From the NCBI GenBank assembly GCA_947586055.1, contig CANPXL010000005.1:54021-118020 (forward strand): a stretch of DNA of 64,000 nucleotides, in the 5' to 3' direction. The number at the start of each line of letters is the position of its first letter. Positions within the stretch are counted from its first letter, which is position 1. This DNA comes from an uncultured Acetatifactor sp. (lineage in GTDB: Bacteria > Bacillota > Clostridia > Lachnospirales > Lachnospiraceae). The position numbers and the translations under genes were made by a program. Under the pieces are notes generated by a model. The model had not been told where the DNA came from and ran no database searches. It saw only the letters and a list, made by a program, of their open reading frames with translations. Positions 9,782 to 19,824 of this stretch are shown in pieces.

Positions 9782-11206
9782 ATGAGAAAAAGAATTTTGG
9801 CGGGGCTGGCGGCGATGGCGCTTCTGGTTTCCGGACTGACGGGATGCGCCGGGAAGGAAGGCGCGCAGAACCCTTCGTCGGAGGAAGGCGGACAGCTTTC
9901 CGGCGGCGGGCAGGAACAGGAAGTCTCCCGGGAGGACGGGAGCGCGCCGGGCGAAGAGGCTTCGCAGGAGGACGGGAGCGCACAGGGCGAAGAAGCTTCG
10001 CAGGAGAGCGGCGCGCCGGTCTTAAAGGATGCGGTCATGAAAAATCTCGGCTGCCGCGTGGGAGCGGCCGTGACGCTGGGAGAGATCCAGGACGAAAAGG
10101 TCTGGGACATTATCACCACCTACTTTAACGCGGTGACGCTGGGAAACGAACTGAAACCGGACGCCATGTTCGGCTACAGCAACGGGAAATGCCCCGGGAC
10201 GGAGGAAACCGAATTAAACGGCGAGACCATGCTTGTCCCGAAAATGGACTATTCCCGGGCGGAGGCGATCCTTGACAAGGTGCTGGCGTGGAATCAGGAA
10301 CACCCCGACGATCCCATCAAGGTCCGGGGGCATGTGCTGGTATGGCACGCCCAGACGCCGGAATGGTTCTTCCATGTAGATTACGATAAAGACAAGGATT
10401 ACGTCGATAAGGAGACCATGAACAAAAGGCTGGAGTGGTATATCCGGACCATGCTCACCCATTTTGCCGGGGAGGACAGCAAGTATCGGGGAATGTTTTA
10501 CGGCTGGGACGTGGTGAACGAAGCCGTGAGCGACGGATCGGGCACCTACCGGACAGATCAGGAGAACCCGGACGAGCCGCTGAGCAACGATACCCACGGG
10601 AGCAATTCCAGCTGGTGGCACGTGTATCAGAGCAACGAATATATTCTGAACGCCTTCCGGTATGCGAACAAGTACGCGCCCGCGGATCTGGAGCTGTACT
10701 ACAACGATTACAACGAATGTGTCTTCAAAAAGCAGCAGGGGATCCTTGAACTGCTGCGGGCGGTAAAGGAGCAGGAGGGAGCGCCCGGGGAGGGCACCCG
10801 TATCGACGCCATGGGCATGCAGGGACATTACAACATGTCGTCGCCTGCCATGAGCGACGTCTCGGCGGCCGTGGAGCGGTATGCGGCGGTGGTCGGGAAC
10901 GTTCAGATCACGGAGTTCGACATGAAGGCCAGCGACGGCTATGACGGAAGCGACGAGGCAAAAGCGGAAGAGTTTGAAAAGCAGGCGAACCGTTACGGCA
11001 CCATCTACTGGGCCCTGAAAAACGCCAATCAGAAGGAGGGGGTCAACGTGACGGGGATCACCTTCTGGGGAACGGTGGACCACTATTCCTGGCTGCAGTC
11101 CCGTTCCGACGTGGGCGGGGGAAATACGGAGGATCTTCCGGAATGTCCGCTGCTCTTTGACGAAAACTATCAGCCGAAGCCGGCGTACGATAAGTTCCTG
11201 CAGTAA
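9782..11206 (+). CDS. Endo-1,4-beta-xylanase, GH10, lipoprotein
   Basis: Lipobox LTGCAG; GH10 motifs VRGHVLVWHAQTPEWF, WDVVNEAV, ITEFDMKA. Confidence 0.95.
   Translation: MRKRILAGLAAMALLVSGLTGCAGKEGAQNPSSEEGGQLSGGGQEQEVSREDGSAPGEEASQEDGSAQGEEASQESGAPVLKDAVMKNLGCRVGAAVTLGEIQDEKVWDIITTYFNAVTLGNELKPDAMFGYSNGKCPGTEETELNGETMLVPKMDYSRAEAILDKVLAWNQEHPDDPIKVRGHVLVWHAQTPEWFFHVDYDKDKDYVDKETMNKRLEWYIRTMLTHFAGEDSKYRGMFYGWDVVNEAVSDGSGTYRTDQENPDEPLSNDTHGSNSSWWHVYQSNEYILNAFRYANKYAPADLELYYNDYNECVFKKQQGILELLRAVKEQEGAPGEGTRIDAMGMQGHYNMSSPAMSDVSAAVERYAAVVGNVQITEFDMKASDGYDGSDEAKAEEFEKQANRYGTIYWALKNANQKEGVNVTGITFWGTVDHYSWLQSRSDVGGGNTEDLPECPLLFDENYQPKPAYDKFLQ
9932..10017 (+). repeat. 36-bp tandem repeat (2 units plus a partial) encoding EDGSA(P/Q)GEEASQ linker
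   Basis: GAGGACGGGAGCGC..GGGCGAAGA.GCTTCGCAG repeated at 9932-9967 and 9968-10003, then partial GAG.GCGGCGCGCC. Confidence 0.85.
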
Positions 11207-11244
11207 AAGAAAAGGCTGCCCGGCGCAGCAGAAGGAGGAAAAAC

Positions 11245-12849
11245 ATGTCGGTAACCGCTATCAATCCCATCCTTCCGGGCTTTTATCCGGATCCGTCCAT
11301 TTGCGCGGTGGGGGAGGATTTCTATATTGTAAACTCTACGTTTTCCTATTTCCCGGGGCTGCCCGTGCTGCACAGCAGGGACCTCGCCCACTGGGAGCAG
11401 ATCGGAAACGTGATGGAGAGGGCCAGCCAGCTTCCGCTGAAAGACAGCGGCCATTCCCAGGGGCTTTTTGCGCCCACCATCCGGTATCATGAGGGAACCT
11501 TTTATGTGATCTGCACCAATGTGTCCCACGGCGGCAACTATGTCGTGACGGCGAAGGATCCCGCGGGGCCATGGTCGGAGCCGTATTATCTGGAGGGCGC
11601 GGACGGCATCGATCCCAGCCTGTTTTTTGACGACGACGGGAAGTGCTATTATATCGGGACTCATCCCAACCCCGAGGGCTGTCGCTACGACGGGGATTAT
11701 TATATCTGGATCCGGGAGCTTAATCTGGAACAGATGAAGCTGGTGGGAGAGACCTGGAACGTCTGGAACGGCGCCATGAAGAATATCGTCTGGCCCGAGG
11801 GACCCCATCTGTACAAAAAGGACGGATGGTATTATATTATGAACGCCGAGGGCGGCACCGGCCCGGAACATGCGGTGACGATCTGCCGCAGCCGGAACCT
11901 GACGGGGCCTTACGAGAACAATTTCTGCAATCCCATTCTCACCCACAGGCATCTGGGAAAGGAGTATCCCATCCGGTATGTGGGGCACGGGGATCTTGTG
12001 GAGACCGTAAACGGAGAATGGTATATGGTCATGCTGGCGGTGCGGCCGCTGGAGGGCTATACCACCATGGGCCGGGAGACCTTCCTTGCGAAGGTGATCT
12101 GGGAGAACGGCTGGCCGGTGGTCAATCCCGGCGTGGGTATGCTGACGAAGGAGGTTGAGATCGATCTTCCGGGCGTTCCCCTGACAAAGGAGGATCCCTT
12201 CGGCGGCAGGACTTATGAGTTCGGGGGGATGAAGGAGCTTGCGCCGGAATTTTTAACCCTGCGCAATCCCGAAAAGGACATGTACCGTCTGACCGGGGAG
12301 GGTCTGGAGCTTTCGTTCGGCGCCGTTACGCTGAAGGAGAAGAAAAGCCCTTCATACATGGCGCTGCGCCAGCAGCACCACAGCTTCCGGGCGCAGGCGG
12401 ACCTGCTTACGGATTCCCTGACGGAGGGAAGAAAAGCGGGCATGGCGCTGATGCAGAGCAACGACTATCACCTTCGGGTGGAGCTTTGCCGGATGGGGGA
12501 GCAGCTGAAGGCGGAGGTCATTTTCTGCAGGGGCGGCAGCGATACCACAGTCTGCAGCGTCGTCATCGGAAGCGACGATATCCCACAGCCTGCCCTTGCC
12601 CTGAAGGAGGCGAGACTTATACTGACGGTGGAGGGATTGTCCGCTTCGCTGGAGTTGTGTGCCGCGCAGGACGGACAGACGCAGTGCGCCGAGAAGGCGC
12701 TGCTTTGCAGGGATCTTGATATCAGAGAGCTTTCCACGGAGGTGGCCGGAGGTTTTGTGGGATGTACGGTGGGACTGTACGCCGTGGCCGACGCCGAAGG
12801 CAGGGAAGGGGCGGCCTGCTTCCGGCGTCTTTCCTATCAGCCGCTGTAA
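11245..12849 (+). CDS. Glycoside hydrolase family 43 (beta-xylosidase / arabinofuranosidase)
   Basis: N-terminal NPILPGFYPDPSICAVGEDFYIVNSTFSYFPGLPVLHSRDLAHW is characteristic of GH43. Confidence 0.95.
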   Translation: MSVTAINPILPGFYPDPSICAVGEDFYIVNSTFSYFPGLPVLHSRDLAHWEQIGNVMERASQLPLKDSGHSQGLFAPTIRYHEGTFYVICTNVSHGGNYVVTAKDPAGPWSEPYYLEGADGIDPSLFFDDDGKCYYIGTHPNPEGCRYDGDYYIWIRELNLEQMKLVGETWNVWNGAMKNIVWPEGPHLYKKDGWYYIMNAEGGTGPEHAVTICRSRNLTGPYENNFCNPILTHRHLGKEYPIRYVGHGDLVETVNGEWYMVMLAVRPLEGYTTMGRETFLAKVIWENGWPVVNPGVGMLTKEVEIDLPGVPLTKEDPFGGRTYEFGGMKELAPEFLTLRNPEKDMYRLTGEGLELSFGAVTLKEKKSPSYMALRQQHHSFRAQADLLTDSLTEGRKAGMALMQSNDYHLRVELCRMGEQLKAEVIFCRGGSDTTVCSVVIGSDDIPQPALALKEARLILTVEGLSASLELCAAQDGQTQCAEKALLCRDLDIRELSTEVAGGFVGCTVGLYAVADAEGREGAACFRRLSYQPL

Positions 12850-12870
12850 GGGGGAGGGCCGTTTTTTGTC

Positions 12871-14469
12871 TCAGACCTGAGATACGCTTGCCAGAAGCTG
12901 AACAAAGGCGGAGTTCCAGTAGATCGCAACTTCGTTGGTAGAGTAGCTTCCGTGCATATCCAGCAGAGCTCTGGCGGGGGGAACGTCCTCGGACAGGACG
13001 CCCTTTGCCGCAGGATCCGCCCGGTAGCCGCAGGGGCCTCCGGAGAGCATGCCGGGCATGGCCTTTCCGAGGAAGGCGGAGGGCCTGTGGTGGGGATGTT
13101 TCACGGCGTCCGTCCCGCAGCCGGTCAGGTAGCACAGCCCGAGGGGATTGCGGCCAAGAAGATAGTGGAGCTGGTCTGCGGCGGCGTCGAGGAATTCCCT
13201 GCGCCCCGTGAGACGGTAGGCGTCATAGAGATGAAGGCCGCTGTTTGCCGCCCCGAGGTTGCTGCCCCAGTGGTACTGCTTCGGCGCCAGCGCGGTGCCG
13301 TAGCCGTCCGCGGCGGAAAGGCGGAGCTTTTCCTCCCCGAGAGCCGTCATCTCATCCGCGATTTTTTCCTTCAGGGCCTCGTCGGTGGGAAAAGACGTCG
13401 TGAGGTAGGCGTGATTTCCGTAAGTGCCCATGTTTCCCCAGCCGTAGCCGTGGAAGATCTGCTGACCCGCGAGACGCTCAAAGTCTTCCCGGTAGCGGGG
13501 CTCTCCGAAGGTTTTGTACAGCTCCGCCGCGGCCCAGTAGCGCTCGTCGGCGTCGTTCGGGTCCCCGTAACCGCCGGTGGTGATCTCCGGCGGATTTTTA
13601 AATCCTCCCGGAATCTCCATCCCGGAGAGGGCGTCGTAGGATTTGCGGGAACAAAGGGCGAGCCTGTCCGCGTAAGCGGGATCGTATTCCCGGTAGAAGC
13701 GGGAAGCCATCGCCGTCACGGCGGCGAGGTCGGCGGTAGCCGTGACGGAGACGGGACTGACCACGATCTCGTCCGTCTCCCGGTCGGGCATGATATAGCC
13801 GCAGAAGCGGCGGCAGGAAGCCTTGTGGTAAACCTGTCCGTCCTCCCGCTGCAGTTTCATCATCCAGTCCAGCTCGTACCGGATCTCTTCCAGACAGGGC
13901 GGAAGAGCGGAATCGGTTTTTTCCGGCGCCCGGTACAGAGCAGAGAGAAGGGGATTTACGTCGCAGGCGTAGAGAAGCTGCGCCACGGCCATGGCGCCGG
14001 GCACCACATACCGCCCGTAGTCGCCTGCGTCGTGCCAGCCGCCGGAGACGTCCAGTCTTCTGTCGGAGCCGTAAACGGAGGCGATCTTCGTATGGCAGGC
14101 CCGGTGGGCGAAGCTCCCCGCGGCGCGCTCCGGCAGGGTATGGCCGCAGCGCTGCAGATAAAAGAAAGCGAACGCTTTCTGAAACACGTCGGTGTAGACG
14201 TCCTCCCCGATCTCAAAGGTGTCGGATTCGCTGAAGTCGTCCGCCACGATGCGGTAGCGTCCCGGCGCCGTCACGGCGGAGAAATCGCCGATATAATCCG
14301 TCTCCCCGGCGGAAACGTTCTCGCGCCGCAGGGAGGCGTTCCCGCGAAAGACCCTGCGCCCGTCCGAAGTGACCACGTTGAACGGGACGTTAGTCTCGGC
14401 GCGGAAGGTGGCCTGTTTTGTCATTCCCGGCAGGTAGCCGCACTGATCCACAAAAATGGTTTTGTACAT
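12871..14469 (-). CDS. Glycoside hydrolase family 9 endoglucanase-like enzyme, no signal peptide seen
   Basis: CelD-N-like Ig domain, then SGGWHDAGDYGRYVVPGAMAVAQLLYA; HYLLGRNPLGLCYLTGCG; HHRPSAFLG. Confidence 0.92.
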   Translation of the reverse strand: MYKTIFVDQCGYLPGMTKQATFRAETNVPFNVVTSDGRRVFRGNASLRRENVSAGETDYIGDFSAVTAPGRYRIVADDFSESDTFEIGEDVYTDVFQKAFAFFYLQRCGHTLPERAAGSFAHRACHTKIASVYGSDRRLDVSGGWHDAGDYGRYVVPGAMAVAQLLYACDVNPLLSALYRAPEKTDSALPPCLEEIRYELDWMMKLQREDGQVYHKASCRRFCGYIMPDRETDEIVVSPVSVTATADLAAVTAMASRFYREYDPAYADRLALCSRKSYDALSGMEIPGGFKNPPEITTGGYGDPNDADERYWAAAELYKTFGEPRYREDFERLAGQQIFHGYGWGNMGTYGNHAYLTTSFPTDEALKEKIADEMTALGEEKLRLSAADGYGTALAPKQYHWGSNLGAANSGLHLYDAYRLTGRREFLDAAADQLHYLLGRNPLGLCYLTGCGTDAVKHPHHRPSAFLGKAMPGMLSGGPCGYRADPAAKGVLSEDVPPARALLDMHGSYSTNEVAIYWNSAFVQLLASVSQV

Positions 14470-14620
14470 AGGAGATCCGTCCTTTTTCGGAATGGTTCCG
14501 GAGTTTTATTTACCATTATTATGGCAAACCGACGGGTGGAATTCCATAGATTATATTGTTTTGTCATGGATTATATTGCCGGGATAAAACGCCGGGGGAT
14601 CCGATTCAAAGGTTTTCTCT

Positions 14621-14648
14621 TTGCAAGTGACGAAAACTGTGCTATAAT
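14621..14648 (+). promoter_or_regulatory. Putative sigma-A promoter of glyA
   Basis: TTGCAA (14621-14626), 16-nt spacer, TATAAT (14643-14648). Confidence 0.6.
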
Positions 14649-14695
14649 CATACCCGAGTGTTGCATGATCCCGCAGAGACAGGAGGAAAAGAGAA

Positions 14696-15934
14696 ATGTA
14701 TTCGCTGGACGAAGTAAAAAAGGTTGACCCCGAGACAGCGCAGGCCATTCTGGACGAGCAGGAGCGGCAGAACAGTCATATCGAGCTGATCGCTTCGGAA
14801 AACTGGGTGAGTAAGGCCGTGATGGCGGCCATGGGAAGTCCCCTGACGAACAAATACGCGGAAGGGTACCCCGGAAAGAGATATTATGGCGGATGCCAGT
14901 GCGTGGACGTGGTGGAGAATCTTGCCATCGAGCGCGCAAAGAAACTGTTCGGCTGTGAGTATGCGAACGTACAGCCCCATTCCGGCGCACAGGCCAACAT
15001 GGCGGTGCAGTTTGCCGTCTGCAAACCCGGCGACACCATCATGGGCATGAATCTGGACCACGGCGGACACCTGACCCACGGAAGCCCGGTGAACATGTCC
15101 GGGAAATATTTTCATATTGTGCCCTACGGCGTAAACGACGACGGGTTTATCGATTATGACAGGCTGCGGGAGATCGCGAGGGAGGCAAAGCCGAAGATGA
15201 TCATTGCCGGCGCTTCCGCCTACGCCCGCACCATTGACTTTAAGAAATTCCGGGAGGTTGCCGACGAGGTGGGCGCCGTGCTCATGGTGGATATGGCGCA
15301 TATCGCGGGCCTTGTGGCCGCGGGACTGCATCCAAGCCCCATCCCCTACGCGGACGTGACGACCACCACGACCCATAAGACCCTGCGGGGGCCCAGGGGC
15401 GGCATGATCCTTTCCAGCAACGCGGTGAACGAAAAATACAATTTCAACAAGGCGGTCTTCCCCGGCATTCAGGGCGGCCCCCTGATGCACGTGATCGCCG
15501 CCAAGGCCGTCTGCTTCAAGGAGGCCCTCAGCGAAGAGTTTAAAACCTATCAGAAGAATATCATCGACAACGCCCAGGCTCTCTGCAAGGGACTGCAGAA
15601 CAGGGGCGTGAAGATCGTTTCCGGCGGCACGGACAACCACCTGATGCTGGTGGACCTGACCAATTTCGGGCTCACGGGAAAGGCGGTGGAGAAGCTGCTT
15701 GACGCGGCGTTCCTCACCTGCAACAAGAATACCATTCCCAACGATCCCCAGTCTCCCTTCGTGACCAGCGGCATCCGTCTGGGAACGCCCGCCGTCACAT
15801 CGAGGGGCATGAACACGGAGGATATGGACAGGATCGCGGAAGCCATCGCGATGGTGATAAAAGGCGGAGAGGAGAGCGTTCCCGGGGCGCGGGCCATCGT
15901 AAAGACGCTGACCGACAAATATCCGCTGATTTAG
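14696..15934 (+). CDS. glyA: Serine hydroxymethyltransferase
   Basis: [61 protein letters not shown] (PLP lysine). Confidence 0.98.
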   Translation: MYSLDEVKKVDPETAQAILDEQERQNSHIELIASENWVSKAVMAAMGSPLTNKYAEGYPGKRYYGGCQCVDVVENLAIERAKKLFGCEYANVQPHSGAQANMAVQFAVCKPGDTIMGMNLDHGGHLTHGSPVNMSGKYFHIVPYGVNDDGFIDYDRLREIAREAKPKMIIAGASAYARTIDFKKFREVADEVGAVLMVDMAHIAGLVAAGLHPSPIPYADVTTTTTHKTLRGPRGGMILSSNAVNEKYNFNKAVFPGIQGGPLMHVIAAKAVCFKEALSEEFKTYQKNIIDNAQALCKGLQNRGVKIVSGGTDNHLMLVDLTNFGLTGKAVEKLLDAAFLTCNKNTIPNDPQSPFVTSGIRLGTPAVTSRGMNTEDMDRIAEAIAMVIKGGEESVPGARAIVKTLTDKYPLI

Positions 15935-16041
15935 GAAGGCTGCGTGGCAGGGAAACGAAAAGACGGGAATGCCCGACCAAAGCAAGACGCAGATGCAGGC
16001 AAGGCAAAAATGCCTGACAGCACGGAAAGAAAAGGGGAAAG

Positions 16042-17100
16042 ATGAATTTTGGCAGCAGCCGTAAGTCGGCGATCAATTATCTGAATATGTTGAATCTCTT
16101 CCTGCTGGTCTCACACGCCGGGCTGCTTATTTTGTTTGCGGTCATCGAGGTGTATCTGATGGCCATTGTCAATGTGGGCAGCGTGCTGTATTATCTTCTG
16201 GGTTTTTACCTGCTGAAGCGGCAAAAGACCGCGGTTTATATCCGCACCACCTTCTGCGAGATCCTGATCCACATGTTCCTGGCTGTGGTCAGCACAGGAT
16301 GGGAAATGGGATTTCAGCTCCACTTTATCGGATGTATGGCTATTGTGTTCTATGCGGACTATTTTGCCGCGAAGCTGGGACAGTCTCATATCAAGGGCAT
16401 CGGCTACTGCATCGCCAGCGCCGCCCTGTACCTGATCAGTCTTCTGATCACGAGGTTCGCGGGCTGTCTGTACGATGTGGTGGAGACGATGAAATTTGTG
16501 GGAATGGTGCTGAACTCCGTGGCTGTGTTTGCGTTTGTCACCGTGCTGTTCGGACTGCTGACAAAGATGGCGGCCTTTTATGAGGAAGAGCTGGGACGGC
16601 AGGCAACCCACGACAAGCTGACCGGAATGGTCAACAGACATTATCTGGTAGATCAGCTCGACGCCATCAACGCGGAGCGGAAGATGGCGAACTACTGGAT
16701 CGCCATTCTGGACATCGACGACTTTAAGAAAATAAACGACAGATACGGGCATCTGTGCGGTGATTTCGTGCTGAGATCCATGGCCGAGATCATCAAGAAA
16801 AACTGCGGCGACCGGACGGTATGCCGCTGGGGCGGCGAGGAATTTGTGATCGTGGGCGACGACAGCGGCAAAGATGAGAAGGGCCGGCGTCTGGAGAGCG
16901 TCCTTTTGGACAACATCCGCCGGGATGTAGCGATTAAGGATTTTTTGTACGACGAAAACACCACCGTCAACATGACCGTCACTATCGGCACGGCCAGATA
17001 CCGGGAGGGCCAGACCGTGGACGAATGGATCAATATGGCGGACGCAAGGCTGTACCGGGGGAAGAAATCCGGAAAGAACAAAGTGGTGGATTCGGACTGA
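16042..17100 (+). CDS. Membrane GGDEF-domain protein (putative diguanylate cyclase)
   Basis: N-terminal TM segments; HDKLTGMVNRHYL; active-site-like RWGGEEF. Confidence 0.92.
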   Translation: MNFGSSRKSAINYLNMLNLFLLVSHAGLLILFAVIEVYLMAIVNVGSVLYYLLGFYLLKRQKTAVYIRTTFCEILIHMFLAVVSTGWEMGFQLHFIGCMAIVFYADYFAAKLGQSHIKGIGYCIASAALYLISLLITRFAGCLYDVVETMKFVGMVLNSVAVFAFVTVLFGLLTKMAAFYEEELGRQATHDKLTGMVNRHYLVDQLDAINAERKMANYWIAILDIDDFKKINDRYGHLCGDFVLRSMAEIIKKNCGDRTVCRWGGEEFVIVGDDSGKDEKGRRLESVLLDNIRRDVAIKDFLYDENTTVNMTVTIGTARYREGQTVDEWINMADARLYRGKKSGKNKVVDSD

Positions 17101-17149
17101 AAATAATGGACTTGCTATGCGCGTAGGAAAGCGCGGAAATGGAGAAAAG

Positions 17150-18367
17150 ATGATCAGGATTGCAGTGCTGGGCTACGGCACCGTGGGAAGCGGCGTCGTG
17201 GAGGTGATCGAAAAAAACAAGGACATGGTCAATAAAAAGGCGGGAGAGGAACTGGAGGTCAAGTATATTCTGGACCTGCTGGATTTTCCGGATGACCCTT
17301 ACGCGGACAGGGTGATTCATGACTTCGGAACGATCCTGGCGGACGACGAGATCCAGATCATCTGCGAGACCATGGGCGGCGTGGGAAAGGCTTATGAGTT
17401 TACAAAGCTGGCGCTGCAGGCGGGAAAGAGCGTGTGCACCTCCAACAAGGAGCTGGTTGCGGCCCACGGGCCGGAGCTTCTTGCGCTGGCAAAGGCGAAC
17501 AACTGCAATTATCTGTTTGAAGCCAGCGTGGGCGGGGGCATTCCCATCATACGGCCGTTGAATTATTCCCTGACGGCGGAGCGGATCGAAGCGATCACGG
17601 GAATCTTAAACGGCACCACCAACTATATTTTATCCAAGATGGAATATGAGGGAGCGGACTATGAGACCGTTCTGAAATCGGCGCAGGAGAAGGGGTATGC
17701 GGAGAGAAATCCGGAAGCGGATGTGGAGGGACACGACGCCTGCCGCAAGATCGCCATTCTTTCCTCGCTGATGACGGGAAAGAACGTGGACTACCGCAAG
17801 ATCTATACCGAGGGAATCACAGGGATACAGCCCAGAGATTTCGCGTACGCGAAACAGATGGGCATGTCCGTCAAGCTGCTTGCCATCAGCAGGGAGGAAA
17901 ACGGGAAGACGCTTGCCATGGTTTCCCCCTTCCTGATCGACGCCGGCCACCCTCTTCATATGGTAAACGGCGTGTTCAACGCGGTTTTTGTCAGGGGCAA
18001 CATGCTGGGCGACTCCATGTATTACGGGCGCGGCGCGGGAAAGCTGCCCACGGCCAGCGCCGTGGTCTCGGATGTGATCGACTGCGCAAGGCATATCGGC
18101 AAGGTGATTATGTGCTTCTGGGATGCGCAGGAAGCGGAGCTTGCGGGCATCGATCAGGTCAGAAGACGGTTCTTCTTCCGGGTGAAGACGGAAGGGGCGG
18201 ACAGGGCAAAGGAACTGTTCGGAGCGGGTACGGAAGAGATCGCGCTTCCGGGAGTGACGGAGGAATGCGGTCTGATCACCCCCGTGGTGACGGAGGCGGA
18301 TTTCGCGGAGCGCTATGGGAAGCTGGACGGAATGTGCGTCGGGCGAAGGCTCCGAATGGAAGCGTAA
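17150..18367 (+). CDS. hom: Homoserine dehydrogenase
   Basis: IRIAVLGYGTVGSGVVEVI; ITGILNGTTNYILSKMEYEGADYETVLKSAQEKGYAERNPEADVEGHDACRKIAIL; GAGKLPTASAVVSDV; RBS-proximal ATG at 17150. Confidence 0.97.
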   Translation: MIRIAVLGYGTVGSGVVEVIEKNKDMVNKKAGEELEVKYILDLLDFPDDPYADRVIHDFGTILADDEIQIICETMGGVGKAYEFTKLALQAGKSVCTSNKELVAAHGPELLALAKANNCNYLFEASVGGGIPIIRPLNYSLTAERIEAITGILNGTTNYILSKMEYEGADYETVLKSAQEKGYAERNPEADVEGHDACRKIAILSSLMTGKNVDYRKIYTEGITGIQPRDFAYAKQMGMSVKLLAISREENGKTLAMVSPFLIDAGHPLHMVNGVFNAVFVRGNMLGDSMYYGRGAGKLPTASAVVSDVIDCARHIGKVIMCFWDAQEAELAGIDQVRRRFFFRVKTEGADRAKELFGAGTEEIALPGVTEECGLITPVVTEADFAERYGKLDGMCVGRRLRMEA

Positions 18368-18457
18368 AGGGAAGCGGCGCGCTGGCTGTCATCTGCGGCG
18401 CAGAAAGGCGGCGGAAAAGCGCGGAGAGCGAAAAAAGCAGAAAGGCATGGAATTGAC

Positions 18458-19666
18458 ATGAAATATCTGGTTGTTTTAGGCGACGGCATGGCCGACGAAC
18501 CCATCGAGGCCCTCGGCGGAAAGACGCCCTTGGAATATGCCGAGACGCCGAATCTGGATCGTCTTGCCGGACTCAGTGAGATAGGCGCGGTACACACCGT
18601 CCCGGAGGGGATGAAGCCCGGTTCGGATACGGCGAATCTGTCGGTGCTGGGGTATGACCCCGGCAGATATTATTCCGGCCGTTCTCCGCTGGAAGCGCTC
18701 AGCATCGGCGTTCCCATGAAGGAGGACGACGTTGCCATCCGGTGCAATATCGTCACGCTCTCCGAGGACGACGTCCCGTTTGAAGAGAGAACGATTCTGG
18801 ACCACAGTTCCTCGGAGATCAGTACGAAGGACTGCGCCGTCCTCTTAAAGGCGGTATCGGATGCGCTCGCCGACGAGACCTATCAGTTCTATGTGGGCAC
18901 CAGCTACCGGCACTGCCTGATCTGGAGCGGAGGAAGGGTCGTGGAGCTTACGCCGCCCCACGACGTGCTGGGCCAGACCATCGGAGCGTATCTTCCGGAA
19001 GACGGGAAGCTGCGGGAGATGATGAAAAAAAGCTACGACATACTGGTGAACCATCCCATCAATCTGGAGCGGAAAAAGCAGGGCCTGAACCCCGCAAACT
19101 GCTGCTGGTTCTGGGGCGCGGGGACGAAGCCCAGGCTTTCTTCCTTTCAGGAAAAGACGGGGAAGAAGGGGATGATGGTCTCTGCGGTGGATCTTTTGAA
19201 GGGCATCGCCGTGGGCGCGGGTATGGGCGTGGCTCTGGTGGAGGGCGCGAACGGCGGCCTTGACACCAACTATGAGGGAAAAGTGGACGCGGCCGTGAAC
19301 GCGCTTTTGCGGGACGGGTATGATTTTGCCTATATCCATGTGGAGGCGCCCGACGAGATGGGGCATCAGGGAAGCGTGGAGAAGAAGGTTCAGGCCATCC
19401 GGAATCTGGACGAAAGGGTCATCGGGCCCGCGGTGGAAAAGCTCGCCGCATCGGGAGAGGATTTCCGGCTGCTTGTCCTGCCGGACCATCCCACGCCAAT
19501 CCGGGTGAGAACGCATACCAGCGACAGTGTGCCTTATCTGCTCTACGACAGCAGGCGTCCCCAGTCCCACGACTGGAAATACAGCGAGGCGCAGGGGCGC
19601 GCGTCAGGGAATTTCGTCGCCCAGGGGCATAAGCTGATGGACAGATTCTTGGAGCTGGAGCCGTAA
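18458..19666 (+). CDS. Cofactor-independent phosphoglycerate mutase family, COG3635 / proposed alternative homoserine kinase
   Basis: KYLVVLGDGMADEPIEALGGKTPLEYAETPNLDRLA; SDTANLSVLGYDP; VLPDHPTPIRVRTHTSDSVPYLLYD; sits between hom and aspartokinase. Confidence 0.92.
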   Translation: MKYLVVLGDGMADEPIEALGGKTPLEYAETPNLDRLAGLSEIGAVHTVPEGMKPGSDTANLSVLGYDPGRYYSGRSPLEALSIGVPMKEDDVAIRCNIVTLSEDDVPFEERTILDHSSSEISTKDCAVLLKAVSDALADETYQFYVGTSYRHCLIWSGGRVVELTPPHDVLGQTIGAYLPEDGKLREMMKKSYDILVNHPINLERKKQGLNPANCCWFWGAGTKPRLSSFQEKTGKKGMMVSAVDLLKGIAVGAGMGVALVEGANGGLDTNYEGKVDAAVNALLRDGYDFAYIHVEAPDEMGHQGSVEKKVQAIRNLDERVIGPAVEKLAASGEDFRLLVLPDHPTPIRVRTHTSDSVPYLLYDSRRPQSHDWKYSEAQGRASGNFVAQGHKLMDRFLELEP

Positions 19667-19824
19667 GGGCGGCGTCGGAGAGAGCGGGAGCCGGAAAAGC
19701 GGCGCCGGGAGAGACCGGAGGACCGTAAGGGCGGAGCGGGGAAATTTAAGTTTGGAAACAGGCCGCGGATCGCGGACAGGATAGAGCAAGCCGCGTAAAA
19801 CGGCGGAATGTGAGGAAGAGGAAA

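Noticed and set aside
11157-11492. + strand ORF overlapping the GH10/GH43 junction
   Set aside because: Out-of-frame overlap with two strongly supported enzymes.
14470-14695. Riboswitch upstream of glyA
   Set aside because: A simple promoter with only ~45 nt between -10 and ATG leaves no room for a known aptamer.
12952-14727. 591-aa + strand ORF opposite the GH9 gene
   Set aside because: Antisense shadow of a GC-rich coding region; the minus-strand GH9 has clear catalytic motifs and the + ORF has no recognisable domain.
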